From Cyclobacterium amurskyense (GTDB taxonomy: Bacteria; Bacteroidota; Bacteroidia; Cytophagales; Cyclobacteriaceae), in assembly GCF_001050135.1 (NCBI RefSeq), contig NZ_CP012040.1, forward strand, positions 4,791,001-4,855,000: a stretch of 64,000 nucleotides of DNA. Reading direction: 5' to 3'. A program made the position numbers and the translations under genes. How positions within the stretch are numbered: the first letter of the stretch is position 1; each line of letters starts with the position of its first letter. The notes beneath the pieces were generated by a model. The model did no database searches, was not told the origin of the DNA, and saw only the letters and a program-made list of their open reading frames with translations. Of the stretch, positions 54,211-62,711 are shown in pieces.

Positions 54211-55719
54211 ATGATCTCAACTTTCGCTAGAATGACTCGCTTTTTACAGGAAAAGGCCACTCCAAATATTGTAATTATTTATGCTGATGATATGGGCTAT
54301 GGAGACCTGGGAATCCAAAACTCAGAATCTAAAATTCCTACACCTTATCTTGACCAACTGGCCTCAGAAGGAATGCTCTTTACTGACGCACACAGTTCTT
54401 CCGGTATTTGCTCTCCAAGTAGGTATGCACTATTAACAGGGAGTTACCATTGGAGACGGCAACATGGGATTATAGACGCTTTTGGTAAACCCTTTTTCAA
54501 TGATACTGACATAACACTTCCTCAGGTATTAAAGACCAAAGGTTATGAGACGGCTTGTATTGGGAAATGGCACCTGGGTTGGGATTGGCCATTCAAAAAT
54601 GAGCCCTCTGGAGAAGTCATGCAATGGGGTAAAATGCGAAAAGTTTATTTGCCGCAAGATATAGATTGGAGTCAACCAATTTCCGGGGGACCTTTAGATC
54701 GAGGTTTCGACTACTATTATGGTGATGGCACCATCAATTTCCCACCTTATGCATGGGTAGAAAATGACCGACTACCAATTAAACCCAATGCATCAATGGA
54801 TATTCAAAATATAGGATTCTCCACCAAAGAAGGAGATTGGGAATTTAGGCCTGGGCCTAAGGTAGAAGGTTGGAATCCCTATGAAGTATTGCCTAGCTTG
54901 ACTGATAATGCGGTAGAATACATAAATACTAGAGATCCTAAAGAACCGTTTTTCCTTTATTTGGCTTTGCCCTCACCGCATGCGCCCATAATTCCAAATG
55001 ATGAATTTGATGGGAAATCAAAGGCTGGAGCGTATGGAGATTTTATGGTGCAAACAGATTGGGTAGCAGGTCAGGTAATTCAAGCCATCAAAGACAAGGG
55101 CTTAGAGGAAAATACCATCGTGATATTCAGTGCGGACAATGGACCTGAAGGTTATGCTTGGAAGAGGGCAGAGGACTATGGGCATTTTAGCATGGGCGAC
55201 TTTCGTGGTCTCAAACGTGATGTTTGGGAAGGAGGACATCATGTGCCGTTTATTATTAAATGGCCAGGAAAAATAAAGGAAGGGTCAGTTTCTCAGGAAA
55301 CCATCTCACAAATTGATTTAATGGCCACTTTAGCTGAAATAGCAGGAGCAAGCCTTCCTGAAAATGCTGCCCCTGACAGTTATAATCTTTTGCCGGTATT
55401 GAAATCAGAACCTTACCCAACACCATTGAGGGAAGCAACCGTCCACAATACGTATGCAACGAAATGGGGAATAAGGAAAGGTAAATGGTTGTACATAGAT
55501 GATTCAACGGGTGGACATAGGCCCTTGCCTCCATCCTTCAAAGCATTGAAAGGATATTCTGATTTCAAGACAGCGGGTCTCCTTTTTAATATGGAAGAAG
55601 ATCCGGAGCAAAGAGTGAATTTGTACCTAGAACATCAGGAGAAGGTTAAAGAATTGGAAGCGCTTCTTCAAAAATACCGTGAATCAGCTAGGTCTGTTCC
55701 ATTAAAAACAAAAAACTAA
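54211..55719 (+). CDS. Sulfatase (family S1) lacking a visible signal peptide
   Basis: 502 residues from the ATG at 54211; an alternative is Met8. Asp26-Asp27 in IIYADDMGYGDLG, Cys67 in SSGICSPSRYALLTG (formylglycine site), GKWHLGWDW and SADNGPEG give a complete S1 sulfatase core. Unlike the two sulfatases at 7146 and 8633 there is no hydrophobic leader: the N-terminus MISTFARMTRFLQEKATPN runs straight into the fold, and an in-frame stop blocks extension. Either the enzyme is cytoplasmic, or the leader was lost by mutation. A CE15-like esterase gene follows after 152 bases. Confidence 0.9.
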   Translation: MISTFARMTRFLQEKATPNIVIIYADDMGYGDLGIQNSESKIPTPYLDQLASEGMLFTDAHSSSGICSPSRYALLTGSYHWRRQHGIIDAFGKPFFNDTDITLPQVLKTKGYETACIGKWHLGWDWPFKNEPSGEVMQWGKMRKVYLPQDIDWSQPISGGPLDRGFDYYYGDGTINFPPYAWVENDRLPIKPNASMDIQNIGFSTKEGDWEFRPGPKVEGWNPYEVLPSLTDNAVEYINTRDPKEPFFLYLALPSPHAPIIPNDEFDGKSKAGAYGDFMVQTDWVAGQVIQAIKDKGLEENTIVIFSADNGPEGYAWKRAEDYGHFSMGDFRGLKRDVWEGGHHVPFIIKWPGKIKEGSVSQETISQIDLMATLAEIAGASLPENAAPDSYNLLPVLKSEPYPTPLREATVHNTYATKWGIRKGKWLYIDDSTGGHRPLPPSFKALKGYSDFKTAGLLFNMEEDPEQRVNLYLEHQEKVKELEALLQKYRESARSVPLKTKN

Positions 55720-55871
55720 TACCACACTTGAAAGCTAAACTGTAGACATTGTATCTTTTAATGTACCTTCAGTATTCCAAATTAAGTCTAGTGCCTATTT
55801 ATAGTTTAATGGATAAATGCTGCAATTAATTTCTAACTTTAGGTTAATCTAATCACTAAAAAAGTATAAAA

Positions 55872-57128
55872 ATGAAAACATTACTTGCCCTATTATGTAT
55901 GGTAGGCATTCTTATTCCCGTTTATGGTCAGAAATTTGAGCCAAATTACGATGAGGATAAGGTGCCTGAGTATCAGTTACCCAGCTTGCTAAATATGGAA
56001 AATGGTAAACCCGTCACCAACAAAAGGCAATGGGGGAAAAGGAGGGCGGAATTAGTGGAAATATTTGAAAATGAAATATATGGTAAATCTCCTGAATGGG
56101 ATGGCCAAATTACTAGTCGACTAATTTTCGAAAATAAGGATTATTTGAATGGAAAGGCCACTCGTAAGGTTATAAGACTCACTTTAGCAAGAGCTGGGGA
56201 AACCGTTGATCTTGATTTGTTGGTGTTTTATCCCAATTTAGGTAAGAAGGTACCCGCATTTTTAGGGCTCAATTTTTATGGCAACCATACTATTTCTTCT
56301 GACGATCAAGTTGCTGTTCCAGACACATGGGTAAGAAACAATGAAGCCATGGGAAGTGCAAACAATAAGCCGTCTGAAAAAGGTAGGGGCCTAAGAATTG
56401 ACAATTGGCCTTACGAGGATATTTTGTCCAGAGGATATGGCTTGGTTACCCTTTATTATGGTCAAATAGATCCTGATTATGCCGATGGTTTTAAGAATGG
56501 AGTTCATGCTTTGTATCCTGAAGGAAAAAGAAAGCCCAATTCCTGGGCAAGTATTGCTGCTTGGGGTTGGGGCCTTTCTCGAGTGATGGATTACCTGGAA
56601 GAGGAAGATTGGGTTGACGATAAGAAAGTTGCCGTATTGGGTCATAGCAGATTGGGTAAAGCAGCTTTATGGGCTGGAGCAACAGACGAAAGATTTGGTA
56701 TGGTTATCTCCAATAATTCAGGTTGTGGGGGAGCAGCATTGTCTCGAAGAGCCTATGGAGAAACCATAGGGCAGATGATCAATGTTATTCCTTATTGGTT
56801 CTCAGATAGCTTTACTGTCTACGATAAAAAAGAAAATGAATTACCTGTAGATCAACACCAACTATTGGCTTTGATGGCACCTAGGCCTTTGTATGTTGCC
56901 AGTGGGGTAGAAGATCAGTGGGCAGATCCTAAGGGTGAGTTTTTATCCTGTGTAGCAGCTTCTCCAGCCTATGAGTTATTTGGAAAAGAAGGTGTGCCAG
57001 CAGAAGTGCTACCCCCTTTAGACCAACCTGTAATGGGGTCGATAGGTTATCATATTCGTTCAGGTGGCCATGGCTTGTTGCCTTACGACTGGAAACAATA
57101 CCTTGATTTTGCGGACAAGCATTTTTAA
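55872..57128 (+). CDS. CE15-like glucuronoyl esterase/acetyl esterase family protein
   Basis: 418 residues; signal peptide MKTLLALLCMVGILIPVYGQ. Alpha/beta hydrolase with nucleophile Ser near 258 in VLGHSRLGKAALWAGATDERFGMVISNNSGCGGAALSRR, a signature shared by bacterial CE15 glucuronoyl esterases. PRPLYVASGVEDQWADPKGE and the C-terminal SGGHGLLPYDWKQYLDF (His) supply the rest. CE15 enzymes cut ester bonds between lignin or other alcohols and glucuronic acid on xylan; the true substrate here may differ. The TAA stop (57126-57128) lies within the terminal bases of repeat copy 5. Confidence 0.88.
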   Translation: MKTLLALLCMVGILIPVYGQKFEPNYDEDKVPEYQLPSLLNMENGKPVTNKRQWGKRRAELVEIFENEIYGKSPEWDGQITSRLIFENKDYLNGKATRKVIRLTLARAGETVDLDLLVFYPNLGKKVPAFLGLNFYGNHTISSDDQVAVPDTWVRNNEAMGSANNKPSEKGRGLRIDNWPYEDILSRGYGLVTLYYGQIDPDYADGFKNGVHALYPEGKRKPNSWASIAAWGWGLSRVMDYLEEEDWVDDKKVAVLGHSRLGKAALWAGATDERFGMVISNNSGCGGAALSRRAYGETIGQMINVIPYWFSDSFTVYDKKENELPVDQHQLLALMAPRPLYVASGVEDQWADPKGEFLSCVAASPAYELFGKEGVPAEVLPPLDQPVMGSIGYHIRSGGHGLLPYDWKQYLDFADKHF

Positions 57129-57341
57129 CCCGAAATATGCAATAGACATTCTATTACGTACTGAAATCGCTTTAAAATCAGCCACTTCGTTGCTGTTTTC
57201 AATTTCACCAAAGCGGTGCTATGCTAAAATCTCCAAACAGCCTGATTGTCTTGCGATTGCAACACTTCCCGTAAACACGGGACAGGCTTCACCCCTGACT
57301 ATTGTCAGGACGGAGAAATTCTATTACATAATCCGGGTTTA
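57124..57341 (+). repeat. Fold-back repeat, copy 5 (full length), overlapping a stop codon
   Basis: Starts TTTAACCCG at 57124, so the first bases form the TAA of the esterase gene, and ends CGGGTTTA at 57334-57341. It shows CCCGTAAACACGGG and CCTGAC-TATT-GTCAGG hairpins and the central stem. A frame read through it is spurious. Confidence 0.92.
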
Positions 57342-57383
57342 TTACTATTAATAGGGAGGGAAAACTTAAACTTCATTGAAAAT

Positions 57384-57412
57384 AAAAAGGAGGTCTCAAA
57401 GACCTCCTTTTT
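57384..57412 (-). terminator. Bidirectional terminator at the end of the epimerase gene
   Basis: AAAAAGGAGGTCT (57384-57396), loop CAA, AGACCTCCTTTTT (57400-57412): a perfect 13-bp stem with T-runs on both strands. It lies 25 bases beyond the stop of the minus-strand gene. Confidence 0.88.
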
Positions 57413-57436
57413 GCATGCTTCTTAGATGAATAAATA

Positions 57437-58504
57437 TTATTTACCTTTTATTATTCCTTCGTCTATCAATACTCGAAACGAATCTTCCATTGTATCCTTG
57501 AGGGGCATAAATTCAATACCCAGGTCTTTTTTTATTTTAGAATTGTCTGCATGAAAGGGTACGTTTACGTTGTTTTTAATGTACTTGCGCGTAAACAACT
57601 TATTGGCCATAGGCCCAATTAGCATCAACAACCATTTAGGCATTGCTCGTTTGGGTAATGGATATTTGTCTCCATATTTTGGCAATAAAATTGCCCCCAT
57701 TTCCAAGAGATCTGTATCATGCGCAGACGTAATGTATCGACCTTTCGCTTCTGGAGTATAGCCTGCCCTGAAATGTGCTTCCGCCACATCCCGTACATCA
57801 ACTACTCCAAGCCCCATTTTAGGAGCACCCATTTTGAGTTCACCGCCTCCTAACATTTTGAGGATATTGATGCTTTCTGAAGTGGTGTTAGCAGGATTCA
57901 GGGCTGGCCCTAAAACCAAGGACATATTGATGGTCACCAAATCCCACTGGCTTTGGGACTTTTCGATTTCCCAAGCCTTTTTTTCTGCTAAAGTCTTTGA
58001 ATAGGAATAAGGTTGGTAGTCCAAGGAAGCTGTGGTATTCCATACTTCTTCGGTAATTCTACCTTCTGGTGCATTTACAGTGTCGATAGCATCCGTATAA
58101 ATCGCAGCACAACTACTGGTAACCACTACACGTAACACTGAAGCTACCTCCTTTGCTGTATTCAATACGTCCGCGGTGCCTTTTAGGGCAGGATCTATTA
58201 ATTCTTTTTGTGGGTCCTTGATGTCCATGGTAAATGGAGAAGCGGTATGGTAAACCAACTCACAACCTTCCATGGCGGCTTTGTAAGATCCTGCTTGCAG
58301 CAAATCACCAGCAAAGAATTTGATTTCACCAGGTGAATTTGCCGCGGCTGTTTTTAAATGACCAATTTTCTTTTCATCATTTGGATTCCGGACAGCTGCA
58401 TGTACAGTGATTCCTTCATCCAGTAGTTTTTTGACCAACCAACTGGCTACATATCCATTGGCACCTGTGACCATTACAGGTTTTGATTTATCTATTTTTG
58501 TCAT
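57437..58504 (-). CDS. NAD(P)-dependent epimerase/dihydroflavonol 4-reductase-like oxidoreductase
   Basis: 355 residues, extended short-chain dehydrogenase. PVMVTGANGYVASWLVKKLLDEG is the nucleotide loop (TGxxGxxA), followed by FAGDLLQAGSYKAAMEGCELVYHTASPF, VVTSSCAAIY, and the catalytic YSYSKTLAEKKAW (YxxxK). The layout is that of the dihydroflavonol reductase/cinnamoyl-CoA reductase-like branch, which in bacteria reduces small aldehydes or ketones with NADPH. Cytoplasmic. The partial repeat copy 6 lies directly upstream (11 bases before the start codon), so its promoter may be within or beyond the repeat. Confidence 0.9.
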   Translation of the reverse strand: MTKIDKSKPVMVTGANGYVASWLVKKLLDEGITVHAAVRNPNDEKKIGHLKTAAANSPGEIKFFAGDLLQAGSYKAAMEGCELVYHTASPFTMDIKDPQKELIDPALKGTADVLNTAKEVASVLRVVVTSSCAAIYTDAIDTVNAPEGRITEEVWNTTASLDYQPYSYSKTLAEKKAWEIEKSQSQWDLVTINMSLVLGPALNPANTTSESINILKMLGGGELKMGAPKMGLGVVDVRDVAEAHFRAGYTPEAKGRYITSAHDTDLLEMGAILLPKYGDKYPLPKRAMPKWLLMLIGPMANKLFTRKYIKNNVNVPFHADNSKIKKDLGIEFMPLKDTMEDSFRVLIDEGIIKGK

Positions 58505-58515
58505 TATTATTCTGT

Positions 58516-58674
58516 TTTAACTCGGATCATGTAATAGGGTTTCTCCTCCCTGACAATAATCAGAGGTGAAGCATATCCCGTGTTTAAGGGAAGTGTTGCA
58601 ATTACAAGAAAATCAGGCTGTATTGAAGCGATTCCAGTTTGTGATAGATTGTCTATTGCCTATTTCGGGTTTAA
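58516..58674 (-). repeat. Fold-back repeat, copy 6 (internally deleted, inverted)
   Basis: Both termini are retained (TTTAACTCGG at 58516; CGGGTTTAA at 58666-58674), but about 60 bases of the central hairpin are missing between CAGGCTGT and GCGATTCCAG. More diverged than the other copies. It lies between the epimerase start and the NAD(P)-binding gene. Confidence 0.85.
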
Positions 58675-58841
58675 TTTTGATACATAAATGTCACATAAAG
58701 GATTTGGAAAGGTTAACACCAAATACTGAAGCTTTAACACTAATTGAGTAAAACACTTCGCCAATGGTATTTTTAATTGTGATCTTTCATTTGAATATGT
58801 ATTTGAAATTTAGGCCTTAATTTGAAAAGCACCTTATTGGT

Positions 58842-59504
58842 TTATTTATTTTCCAATTGCTTGATCTGGTAGGGTTCAAATACTTTTTTCTCATTCGGAC
58901 TTTTAAGGAGTAACAGCATTGCTTTACCTAAATTGCTACTTCCGATTGTGTTTTTCATTCTTTTGAATAGCGGAAAAATTGGCCTAAATAACACATATAA
59001 GGTATTGTACCATCCGGTTTTTGATTTCACGCCTTTCTCCGGCAAGATTATTCCTGGACGAAAGGCATAAGCATCCTTAAAACCTAGGTGTAAAAGGTAA
59101 TTTTCAGTTTTCCCTTTGACTCTGGCCCACATACTATTCCCCTTTTCAGAGCTATCAGTTCCTACTCCAGAAATGTAGGTGACAATCATGCCCGGGGTAC
59201 TTTTATAAAGTGTATCGAACAATATTTTACTATAACCAAAAGTCATTTTGGTGTAAGCTTCCTCACTAAGCCCCATAACTGAAACACCCATGCAATGGAA
59301 GCAAGCATCGTATCCGGCTAAATTTTGGGCATGTGATGGAATTTGTTCAAAATCTGCCACCAATAGCTCTTTAATCTTTGGATGATGTAGCTCGATGGGC
59401 CGACGATTAATAAGTAAAATTTCTTTTACAATTGCCGCTTCAAGGCATTCAATCAATACAGCATGGCCAACCATTCCTGAAGCACCAGTAATAATAATTT
59501 TCAT
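58842..59504 (-). CDS. NAD(P)H-binding short-chain protein (HTATIP2/NmrA-like)
   Basis: 220 residues with an atypical SDR fold. IIITGASGMVGHAVLIECLEA is the nucleotide loop, ELLVADFEQIP the acidic strand, DACFHCMGVSVMGLSEEAYTKMTFGYS the middle, and AYAFRPGIILPEKG a conserved C-terminal stretch. There is no intact YxxxK catalytic pair (the region reads GVGTDSSEKGNSMWARVKGKTENYLL), so it may act as an NADP sensor or a weak oxidoreductase. It starts six bases downstream of the AraC-family regulator gene, forming a two-gene unit. Confidence 0.82.
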   Translation of the reverse strand: MKIIITGASGMVGHAVLIECLEAAIVKEILLINRRPIELHHPKIKELLVADFEQIPSHAQNLAGYDACFHCMGVSVMGLSEEAYTKMTFGYSKILFDTLYKSTPGMIVTYISGVGTDSSEKGNSMWARVKGKTENYLLHLGFKDAYAFRPGIILPEKGVKSKTGWYNTLYVLFRPIFPLFKRMKNTIGSSNLGKAMLLLLKSPNEKKVFEPYQIKQLENK

Positions 59505-59510
59505 GGGTAT

Positions 59511-60428
59511 TTAGTTTAAAGTAGGCTTATTTCTATAGTCATTTGGTGTCATTCCTGTTTTGGATTTAAACAAACGACTGAAGTAATGAGGATAGTTAAA
59601 GCCTAGTTTATAAGCAATACCACTAACCGAATCAGCATCGCTTAATAATAAGGTCTTGGCTTTATCTACAATGAAATTATTGATGTGGTCTTTGGTACCA
59701 ATTCCCGTTTGCTTTTTCAATAGGTCGCTAAGGTATTTGGGAGAAAGGTGGATGGCCTCTGCGAAATAATCGATGGAAGGACTGCCATGTTCTGTAAACT
59801 TCCCTTCTTTATAATACCTTTTGAGCAATTTTTCAAATTGACTAACCGTATCTATGTTTTGAGCTGTACGTGTATTGAATTGACGTTCATAATAACGCAT
59901 GCTGTAATTTAAGAGCAATTCTAAGGTACTTACTATAACGCGCTGGCTGTGGTTATCAACCCTTTCCTTAATTTCAGCTTTTATTAAGTTGACACATTCA
60001 TAAAGTGTATTTTGTTCTGCCTCTGAAAGGTGCAAAGCCTCATGGACATCATAAGAGAAAAAGCCATAATCGTCTATTCTGTTCCCTAAATCTGTATGGC
60101 GAATGAGGTCGGGGTGAATAAATACAATCCACCCATGAATTTCGTTTATTTGTTGTTCTTTTTGAATAGAAGTGACCTGATTTGGAGCGGTGAAGATTAG
60201 TACTCCTTCATTGAAATCATAGGCATTGCGTCCATAGTTTAGCCCACAGCTGGCATCTTTAAGGGCAATGGTATACAAATCCATAGCCATTTTTTTTTCC
60301 AACCATTCTGGTCCAATTTCCCATTGGCTGACATCTATGATGCTAATTAGAGGATGAAAAGGTTTAGGAAATCCACACAATGCATGCAGTTCACTAATTG
60401 ACTTTATACGTAAAATTTCTTCCTGCAT
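59511..60428 (-). CDS. AraC-family transcriptional regulator
   Basis: 305 residues. The C-terminal ~100 residues are the double helix-turn-helix: TEHGSPSIDYFAEAIHLSPKYLSDLLKKQTGIGTKDHINNFIVDKAKTLLLSDADSVSGIAYKLGFNYPHYFSRLFKSKTGMTPNDYRN. The N-terminal half is a cupin-like sensor without a recognisable ligand signature. It probably regulates itself and the NAD(P)-binding gene six bases downstream. A palindrome CACTAATTAGTG lies 91 bases upstream of its start and may be its site. Confidence 0.92.
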   Translation of the reverse strand: MQEEILRIKSISELHALCGFPKPFHPLISIIDVSQWEIGPEWLEKKMAMDLYTIALKDASCGLNYGRNAYDFNEGVLIFTAPNQVTSIQKEQQINEIHGWIVFIHPDLIRHTDLGNRIDDYGFFSYDVHEALHLSEAEQNTLYECVNLIKAEIKERVDNHSQRVIVSTLELLLNYSMRYYERQFNTRTAQNIDTVSQFEKLLKRYYKEGKFTEHGSPSIDYFAEAIHLSPKYLSDLLKKQTGIGTKDHINNFIVDKAKTLLLSDADSVSGIAYKLGFNYPHYFSRLFKSKTGMTPNDYRNKPTLN

Positions 60429-60518
60429 ATTAATTTAAGCTAAGATCAAATTTCAACTAATTCTATTGAAATTGATAACACAAAATGCAGAAAAAAGAAC
60501 ACTAATGAATTTAGTTTG

Positions 60519-60530
60519 CACTAATTAGTG
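60519..60530. promoter_or_regulatory. Palindrome CACTAATTAGTG upstream of the AraC gene
   Basis: A perfect 12-base palindrome in the AT-rich 235-base spacer between the AraC gene and the DUF4260 gene. A related half, ACACTAAT, occurs about 20 bases to the left. Possible operator; no direct evidence. Confidence 0.35.
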
Positions 60531-60663
60531 AATATAGGGCTTAAAATTGGTCGTTCCAACTGTTAAGAGACCTATACCATCCTTATAGTTCTGCCTGTAA
60601 GGACTATCCTAAAAATGAAGAGGAGCTTGTTTTCTAACTCTTTACAATTATTAAAGTTTAGGC

Positions 60664-61026
60664 TTACTTCCCAATTTTACCCAGATGTGTATGTTTGAAA
60701 TCATCATTGTATTTCAGTCCATAACCAAAAATTCTATCCATGGCTGAATGGCCAAATAAAATGATACCTGTTAATATTGGTATTGGGGTGTTTAGGCTAG
60801 TGCCTAGGGCAAATATCAAAATTGCCGTCAATTTATGGTGGAAGAAATTATACAACAAGGCTCCAATTTTTGGATTCACCAAATAGCCTAGCATGGATAA
60901 GTCAGGCAATAAAATACATGTAGGGAAAACCCACCAAGCGTAATCTAAATTAGCAAATATGAGTATAGCAAGTAAAAACTGGCCAACTTCTTCAAGTTTT
61001 AGAAGCGAATTCATTTCCTTAGTCAA
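60664..61026 (-). CDS. DUF4260 family membrane protein
   Basis: 120 residues, about three membrane segments. Family features: LEEVGQFLLAILIFANLDYAWWVFPTCILLPDLSMLGYLVNPKIGALLYNFFHHK and the C-terminal GHSAMDRIFGYGLKYNDDFKHTHLGKIGK (an H..DR..GYGLKY..F..THLG pattern). The conserved His and Asp residues could bind a metal, but the function of DUF4260 is unknown. It is 65 bases downstream of a CRP-type regulator gene on the same strand and likely controlled by it. Confidence 0.9.
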   Translation of the reverse strand: MTKEMNSLLKLEEVGQFLLAILIFANLDYAWWVFPTCILLPDLSMLGYLVNPKIGALLYNFFHHKLTAILIFALGTSLNTPIPILTGIILFGHSAMDRIFGYGLKYNDDFKHTHLGKIGK

Positions 61027-61091
61027 TTTATCGAATTATTTTGTTTTGATACAAAATTCAACAATTTCAACTCAGTAGCTCTTGACTTAAA

Positions 61092-61670
61092 TCAAGAATT
61101 TTTACTTTTTCGTTTTCTAATTCTACTTAGGGTTTCAGCCGACATACCAAGTACGGAAGCAATGTATTGCAAGGGTACAAGATTAAATAAATCCTTGTTT
61201 TTCTGGTAATACAAATCATACCTTTCCTCTGCTGTCATTGAAATATGAGAAAAAACCCTGTCCTCAAGCATGGCAAAGCACTTTACTATGAATTGCTTTT
61301 CAATTGTATTCCATTTAGGGAAATTCTCACAAAGCTTAAGGTAGTTCTCTTTACTTATTGTCAATAAGCTCACATCTGTTATTGCCTGAATTGTCCAGCG
61401 GTTTGGCTGCTGATAAAAGAATCCCATGATCTCGGTGATAAGTTGGTCTTCTTTGGACAGCCATTGGGTGACCTCTTTTCCATCAGACAAAGTGTAGATT
61501 CTGAAAATACCCGATTTAACAATACTAAGCCGATTGCAGATTTTCCCTGAGCAGGTGAAATAGTCATTTTTCTGAAGTTTTTCCTCGTAGAAGTAGGACT
61601 GAACTATATCCAACTCTTCCTCGGAAAGTTCTCCAAAATAGGCTTGTATTAGTTGATTAAAGTTTTTCAC
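61092..61670 (-). CDS. Crp/Fnr-type regulator (cNMP-binding domain)
   Basis: 192 residues. The N-terminal cyclic-nucleotide-binding jelly roll (YFEEKLQKNDYFTCSGKICNRLSIVKSGIFRIYTLSDGKEVTQWLSKEDQLITEIMGFF) lacks the Arg-containing phosphate cassette needed for cAMP. The C-terminal winged helix (RYDLYYQKNKDLFNLVPLQYIASVLGMSAETLSRIRKRKSKN) is the standard end of this Bacteroidota subgroup. There are no Fe-S cysteine clusters of the Fnr type. It probably controls DUF4260 downstream. The second regulator of this type, at 62712, is a distinct paralog. Confidence 0.9.
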   Translation of the reverse strand: MKNFNQLIQAYFGELSEEELDIVQSYFYEEKLQKNDYFTCSGKICNRLSIVKSGIFRIYTLSDGKEVTQWLSKEDQLITEIMGFFYQQPNRWTIQAITDVSLLTISKENYLKLCENFPKWNTIEKQFIVKCFAMLEDRVFSHISMTAEERYDLYYQKNKDLFNLVPLQYIASVLGMSAETLSRIRKRKSKNS

Positions 61671-61792
61671 GGAAGATTGAAATTAGCCAAAATTTCTATG
61701 TGGACAAAAATCAATAGCCTTTGACTTTAATTCTTGCTTAATAATTTTACCTTTTTCTATGAATTATAGCTGTTTACCAAATACTTATAGAA

Positions 61793-62521
61793 CTAATCTT
61801 TGTTAATTATTCGGCTAGCCAACCCTGCACTTATTCGGTTAAGGAATAGTAATAGTTTAACCTTTCCAATTCTTACCTCATACCTGTCTTTTTCAAAAGC
61901 GATCATAAATTCATCCACGAGCTTTTCTGCTGTGATTTTATTTTTTCCTCTTCCCTTGGTCATGGCTGTATCTACAAGAGGAGGCAAAATTTCAAAAACT
62001 TTTACTTTCTTCAATTGTTGCCTTAGGGTTTTAGTGAAAATATGCAATCCTGCTTTGTTAGCACAATAGATTGGGGCCACGACTTTGGGGACAAGTGCAA
62101 GGACAGAGCTTACATTTACAATGGCTGCATTATTATTCTGTTCTAGAATAGGTAAAAGCAAAGCCGTAAGCTTAACAGGGGCAAGAAAATTGATCTGTGT
62201 TTCGAATTCTATTTTCTTTATAGCTTCTGGATCTTCTGCAAAGGTATGGTTGTATTGTATACCTGCATTATTAATTAAAACATTCAGGTCCTGGTGCTCC
62301 TTTTTAATATACTGAGTCAGTTTTTCTAAACCCTCTTTTGTAGCTAAATCACAGTTTATGATATGGATTTCTGGAAAACACTGTTTTACAGCTTGTAGAT
62401 CTTCTACGTTTCTCCCAGTTATAATTACCTGGTTGTTTAGCTTTAGGAATTTTTTTGCAAGGGCTAAACCAATGCCTTTGTTTCCACCCGTGATAAGTAC
62501 TTTGTTACCTGATAGGATCAT
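61793..62521 (-). CDS. Short-chain dehydrogenase/reductase (DltE-like)
   Basis: 242 residues of classical SDR fold. VLITGGNKGIGLALAKKFL is the TGxxxGIG loop, LNVLINNAGIQYNH the NNAG motif, and IVNVSSVLALVP...YCANKAGLHIFTKTL the Ser-Tyr-Lys centre. SDRs with this pattern are NADP-dependent oxidoreductases of unknown small-molecule substrate. It is on the minus strand about 190 bases downstream of a CRP-type regulator gene, and probably its target. Confidence 0.92.
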   Translation of the reverse strand: MILSGNKVLITGGNKGIGLALAKKFLKLNNQVIITGRNVEDLQAVKQCFPEIHIINCDLATKEGLEKLTQYIKKEHQDLNVLINNAGIQYNHTFAEDPEAIKKIEFETQINFLAPVKLTALLLPILEQNNNAAIVNVSSVLALVPKVVAPIYCANKAGLHIFTKTLRQQLKKVKVFEILPPLVDTAMTKGRGKNKITAEKLVDEFMIAFEKDRYEVRIGKVKLLLFLNRISAGLASRIINKD

Positions 62522-62711
62522 TTTAGTTTTTAATAAATGCTTTTTTTCAAATTCCTGAAAACCATTCTCTATACCAATGATTATATCCTTTAGAAGGAGG
62601 TAAATAAAAACACAATAGAATAATTCATCTTTTGGTATTAAATGCGTAAATAGAATAGATTGGGCAAGTTCAAACCTTTTTTTATGTAGTGCATTTACAT
62701 AGGTAAAGAAA

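Noticed and set aside
57064..57351. 95-codon frame across the esterase end and repeat copy 5
   Set aside because: Its N-terminal part is the out-of-frame esterase and the rest is the repeat; no coding character of its own.
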